A stretch of DNA of 64,000 nucleotides from Bacteroidota bacterium (GTDB lineage: Bacteria; Bacteroidota; Bacteroidia; Chitinophagales; Chitinophagaceae), in the NCBI GenBank assembly GCA_023424015.1, contig JAFAEM010000007.1:1-64000 (forward strand), written 5' to 3'. A model generated the notes under the pieces. That model was not told where the DNA came from. It worked only from the letters and a program-made list of their open reading frames with translations, and did not search any database. Shown here one piece after another: positions 60,804-64,000 of this stretch (the first letter of the stretch is position 1; the number at the start of each line of letters is the position of its first letter). A program made the position numbers and the translations under genes.

Positions 60804-62717
60804 CTACCTGTGAATCGAAAGTTTCCTTGTGACATCCCCCGCTTTAATTACATAGACGCCAGCTGGTAATTCAGGCAGGTCTATTTCATGAGCTGTTTGC
60901 CTCCGGTCAATAATCCGCTTCCACAATAATTTTCCTGACAGATCAAATAAATCTATTTCGTTTGTGGCGAGCGGCCCGGTAATGATAATTTTCCGGTTGG
61001 CCGGATTGGGATAGATCCGTACACGTTCCTGGATGGAGGGAATGTATATCTTTTGCACCGGCGAATAATTTACCTCGCCGTTTATGTCTGTCATCTTTAA
61101 GCGATAATAATTCATCCCAGGCACGGGACCGGGATCCGATGCATCATAAACTGTTTTCGACGCGATGGCAGGTTGTGCATGAATGGCTGTCCATGCCCGG
61201 CCGTCATTCGATCTTTCAACAACAAATCCATGCGCTGTTTCAGGTTGCGCGATCTGCCAGCGCAGCACAGCGGCCTCGTTTTTATATACCGCCGTGAATG
61301 AAATTAGTTCTACCGGTAATAACAAACCACAATAAGCGTTTTCCAGTATCAATGATTCGGTATAGGTATAATCGGAAAAGATCAATCCTGTTAATCCATT
61401 TCCCGCCGCCACGATCGCGTTACACCCGGCGTTACGCCCTATCTCCTGACCCATGGCACCGCCTGTCACTGTATGTGTGATTGCCGGGGTGCTTCCCGAA
61501 AAATAAATAGCGCCGCCACTTCCACCGCCCCCTGCACCATAGCAGCGGTTGGTGTTGCCCTGGTCATTTTCTAACCCCCCGGCACCACCATTGGCTTCAA
61601 CCTCCACCGTGCCTGCATAGCTATCGACATCTAAAATGACGGTGCCGCCAGCTCCGCCCCCGGATGCTCCGTCTGATTCGGCACGGCCACCCGCCTGTCC
61701 GTTGGCAGTAATCTTAAATCCATTGCCAATAATATTACCGGCCTCAATAAATATGATGCCGCCACCATGACCACCACCATACTGGTTCAGAATTGTAAAA
61801 TTGGAATGTCCCGCTCCACCACCACCACCGGGAAATATTTTCGAGCCACCATAGCTGCTCAATGCTTTGCCGGCCCTGCCAGGATTTGTCGCGGTACAAC
61901 CGGCCGAGCTCGAGTTGCCACCACCAATACCTCCTGCGGTCAGGTTAGCACCACCTCCACCACCGTTATTATGGTTATTGCCACCACCCCCTCCATTTGC
62001 CGGAGCCCCCTTGCCGCCACTGATGGCAGCAGCCAGATCCGCCAATCCCTCGCCCTTAAATGCACCGTTTTGAGGACTAAGTGTATTTGCATTGTAGGCA
62101 AAAGCATTGGCTGCCGGCGGAAAGACATTACCACAGTCGCCCGAGCTCAGCCTGTATTCTCCACCTCTGAACCCGGTTGAGTCGGCAAAGATGGGTGCGT
62201 TCAGGATCAGGTCTTGTTCTACACTGATGGCCAGAATGCCGCCTGTACCTGTCGAGTTATTCCAGGAACCTGCCTTCAGGGTATCGGTAACCGTGGCAGA
62301 TAGATATTGTGGTATTTTGACCAGTTGGACTTTGTCAGTTGCAGTGTACTCGTTCAACAACATAAAAATTAAAAACACAGAATCCCCCACCACAGTACAA
62401 ACCCGGCCAATTTCATAATTACCTGCATTATTAAGGCTGGTTGTATCTCCGAAAGCCGACGAGGCCGCACTCGTGTTAATGGTGGCGCCCTTCATTTGCA
62501 CCAGCATTACCATATCATTGTAACCCAGGTTGGTGGGGTTGTCGACCCGCACGCAGGCTTTGGCCGGGATCACTTCATTTACCTTATAATAAGTATTAAC
62601 CACCCCGCTGATCGGCGTTTGTGAAAAAGAATAAACTGAGAGGCTGCAAAGCACGCACAGCAGGAGGAGAGAATGGCGAAGATTCAGCGTTTTATTGGAT
62701 GTTGGCCGGGGCCTCAT
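60804..62717 (-). CDS. Glycine-rich T9SS surface protein
   Basis: 637 residues: signal peptide (about 12-33, 'LLLLCVLCSLSVYSFSQ'), an N-terminal beta-rich domain ('VVNTYYKVNEVIPAKACVRVDN', 'MVMLVQMKGATI'), a Gly/Asn/Ser-rich core (about 235-420, with runs such as 'GGGGGNNHNNGGGGGAN'), a fibronectin-like stretch ('VERSNDGRAWTAIHAQ...YYRLKMTDINGEVNYSP') and a type A sorting domain ('RIYPNPANRKIIITG', 'LPAGVYVIKAG'). The architecture suits a surface adhesin or matrix protein; the Gly-rich part could form a polyglycine or collagen-like bundle. No partner genes are evident. Confidence 0.87.
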   Translation of the reverse strand: MRPRPTSNKTLNLRHSLLLLCVLCSLSVYSFSQTPISGVVNTYYKVNEVIPAKACVRVDNPTNLGYNDMVMLVQMKGATINTSAASSAFGDTTSLNNAGNYEIGRVCTVVGDSVFLIFMLLNEYTATDKVQLVKIPQYLSATVTDTLKAGSWNNSTGTGGILAISVEQDLILNAPIFADSTGFRGGEYRLSSGDCGNVFPPAANAFAYNANTLSPQNGAFKGEGLADLAAAISGGKGAPANGGGGGNNHNNGGGGGANLTAGGIGGGNSSSAGCTATNPGRAGKALSSYGGSKIFPGGGGGAGHSNFTILNQYGGGHGGGIIFIEAGNIIGNGFKITANGQAGGRAESDGASGGGAGGTVILDVDSYAGTVEVEANGGAGGLENDQGNTNRCYGAGGGGSGGAIYFSGSTPAITHTVTGGAMGQEIGRNAGCNAIVAAGNGLTGLIFSDYTYTESLILENAYCGLLLPVELISFTAVYKNEAAVLRWQIAQPETAHGFVVERSNDGRAWTAIHAQPAIASKTVYDASDPGPVPGMNYYRLKMTDINGEVNYSPVQKIYIPSIQERVRIYPNPANRKIIITGPLATNEIDLFDLSGKLLWKRIIDRRQTAHEIDLPELPAGVYVIKAGDVTRKLSIHR

Positions 62718-62862
62718 ATGTAGAAAAATACAAATAAATATTAAAAACTAAGAGAAAACCCTTATGGATTTTTCTGAGATTTCAGGGCTTGAAAAAGCTA
62801 ATTATTGTACTGAAAGTCAACCTTTGAACGTATTGCAAGAGCTAAAACAATTATATTGTTAG

Positions 62863-62870
62863 TAGCTTTG
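62863..62870 (+). promoter_or_regulatory. -7 promoter element (TAGCTTTG) of the small Cys protein gene
   Basis: Exact TAnnTTTG, 18 bp before the ATG at 62889. No -33 TTTG at the right distance. Confidence 0.5.
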
Positions 62871-62888
62871 CAGCAAATTCCATCCGAG

Positions 62889-63116
62889 ATGTGTAAGCGA
62901 ACCCTGGTGTATACTCTGTTTTCTTTTATCCTGTTTTTTTCTATGCTACCGGCAGCAGAAGCCCAATGTTCGATGTGTACTAAGACGGCGCAGCAATTGG
63001 GGGAAGGCCCGGCTGAAGGATTGAACGGAGCCATCGCTTACCTCGCATTTATTCCGCTGGCACTCATCGGCACTATTGGTTACCGCTGGTGGAAAAGTAA
63101 TCGCGACGCCTGGTAA
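62889..63116 (+). CDS. Small secreted/membrane protein with CxxC motif
   Basis: 75 residues from the ATG at 62889; an upstream TTG frame from 62856 would cover the promoter and is not preferred. A signal peptide (about 1-23, ending 'PAAEAQ') is followed by 'CSMCTK', a short linker and a transmembrane segment ('AIAYLAFIPLALIGTIGYRWW'). Small proteins with this 'CSMC...' pattern are common in Bacteroidota, often near respiratory genes, but I know of no proven role. The CxxC could bind metal or act in thiol exchange. Confidence 0.75.
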   Translation: MCKRTLVYTLFSFILFFSMLPAAEAQCSMCTKTAQQLGEGPAEGLNGAIAYLAFIPLALIGTIGYRWWKSNRDAW

Positions 63117-63228
63117 GCTGCTCATAAAAAAAGACCATCCACTATCGTATTTCGCAGGCTACACAAAGCTTTTGCATCACTTACCGGAATAAATTAATTT
63201 TATAGAAGGCACTAAAGCCCCTGCTGTT

Positions 63229-64000
63229 TTGGGACCTTCAAACCACACAAAATCCCTTCTATTCCTTTTTATCACACATTTCGCTTTTTTGCACGCGTTC
63301 GCGCAGCCGGTTTCTTTTAATCATGTCAATACTTCACACGGCTTATCGGATAACAATGTGCTTTCTGTCGCCATCGACCAAAGCGGTTTTCTCTGGATCG
63401 GCACCAATGACGGGCTAAATGTTTTTGACGGTTACCACGTCACAGTTTTTAAAAAGGATGAGTATCCTGAACTGGCTTCCAATCATATTATTCACCTCAC
63501 CAGTGATAAACGCAACCGGATCTGGCTGGGAACTTATGAGGGTGTGACCTGGGTAGACGAAAACCGCAACTTACACAGGGTAGTCTTAAACGATTCGGTT
63601 ACAAAATTCGGGTGCAGGACCATACTCGACACCAGGACCTATGGTCCCGTATTATACACCAGCCTGGGCCAGTATTTTTTCAATGAGCAAACTAAAAAAT
63701 GGGAGAGGCTCGACTGGATTCCCGGGACTTTGCAGTACCAGAAATTTCACGATGCAGAGCCATTCGATGAGGATAAGATGATCTATGCCACCGACAGCCT
63801 CGTGATGATCGTGGATTATGGCAGCGGGAAAGTAGTTTACGAGCAGCCTTTTACCGCGGTGTTTAGCCTATGCCGTTATAGCGAAACGGAACTGGCCATT
63901 GGCTTACAGCACGGAAACGTTCAGATACTCGATCTTACAACAAAACAAATCAGTCGTGTGTATCATATCACCGGCGAACTAAATAGGAAGCTCGTTAACG
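63229..64000 (+). CDS. N-terminal part of a beta-propeller sensor protein (two-component type), cut by the window end
   Basis: Open to the window end (257 codons). A signal-like stretch ('SLLFLFITHFAFLHAFAQP') is followed by propeller repeats of the Reg_prop kind: 'TSHGLSDNNVLSVAIDQSGFLWIGTNDGLNVFDG', in outline, then 'LASNHIIHLTSDKRNRIWLGTYEGVTWVDE'. Such propellers form the periplasmic half of large histidine kinases, hybrid sensors or LytTR/HTH proteins in Bacteroidota. No ATG lies in frame before the signal; the TTG at 63229 is the best start, so the exact N-terminus is uncertain. The output domain lies beyond the window. Confidence 0.78.
   Translation, partial: MGPSNHTKSLLFLFITHFAFLHAFAQPVSFNHVNTSHGLSDNNVLSVAIDQSGFLWIGTNDGLNVFDGYHVTVFKKDEYPELASNHIIHLTSDKRNRIWLGTYEGVTWVDENRNLHRVVLNDSVTKFGCRTILDTRTYGPVLYTSLGQYFFNEQTKKWERLDWIPGTLQYQKFHDAEPFDEDKMIYATDSLVMIVDYGSGKVVYEQPFTAVFSLCRYSETELAIGLQHGNVQILDLTTKQISRVYHITGELNRKLVN

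Noticed and set aside
61767..62180. Long frames on the plus strand within the Gly-rich gene
   Set aside because: Gly codon runs remove stops from other frames; the minus-strand reading has signal peptide and sorting domain.

Overview
The window reads as ordinary chromosome of a Bacteroidota bacterium, most likely of the Chitinophagaceae type. The support is: promoters of the TTTG-N19/20-TAnnTTTG class, no Shine-Dalgarno sequences, C-terminal type IX secretion (T9SS) sorting domains, SusC-like outer-membrane barrels with a carboxypeptidase-regulatory N-terminus, LytS/LytTR pairs, DUF5606, and Bacteroidota-style intergenic repeats. No rRNA or tRNA gene, CRISPR array, prophage or biosynthetic cluster was seen. 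The assignment to family level is by impression and was not tested by any search.

Layout. 1-1290: tandem array of ~327-bp units, each carrying four short hairpins. 1.3-5.5 kb: glucosaminidase, PAP2-like membrane protein, recA, OB-fold protein, YceI protein, mgsA. 5.7-9.7 kb: two paralogous T9SS cargo proteins built of ELWxxDGT repeats. 9.9-15.3 kb: uvrB, a small membrane protein, polA. 15.4-19.7 kb: small enzymes of stress type and the first LytS/LytTR pair. 19.7-24.5 kb: a leftward operon of outer-membrane barrel, ECF sigma factor, anti-sigma factor and two Spy/CpxP-like periplasmic proteins. 25-35 kb: NlpE-like lipoprotein, DUF5606 protein with a histone-H1-like tail, M3 peptidase, a Fur/SCO1/MerC metal locus with a candidate operator, GH25 lysozyme, a REP-associated-type transposase (RAYT) and the second LytS/LytTR pair. 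35-43.5 kb: orphan PhnD-like binding protein, uvrD/pcrA, a helical-repeat protein with a strongly structured upstream region, an AraC regulator and three hypothetical proteins. 43.7-51.5 kb: second barrel, M28 peptidase, OmpA lipoprotein, MFS exporter, ArsC-like protein, Nfu. 51.7-52.5 kb: the first repeat family again, in the opposite orientation, containing a displaced copy of the 3' end of the neighbouring gene. 52.5-58.2 kb: saccharopine-dehydrogenase-like enzyme, Gfo/Idh/MocA oxidoreductase, alpha/beta hydrolase, typA. 58.6-60.8 kb: a decaying three-gene cluster with two pseudogenes. 60.8-64 kb: glycine-rich T9SS cargo, a small Cys-containing membrane protein, and the start of a propeller-type sensor cut off by the window edge.

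How the genes relate. Four core DNA repair/replication genes (recA, uvrB, polA, uvrD) lie within 36 kb but in separate transcription units. The most informative accessory material is the hairpin repeat family (three sites, one eroded). A RAYT transposase in the same window is a candidate mobiliser. Other points worth a second look are the palindrome inside the merC promoter beside a fur-family gene, a nested 58-nt inverted repeat at 40.3 kb, and the ECF operon that resembles metal/envelope-stress modules. I did not find convincing evidence of a wholly new defence or metabolic system.
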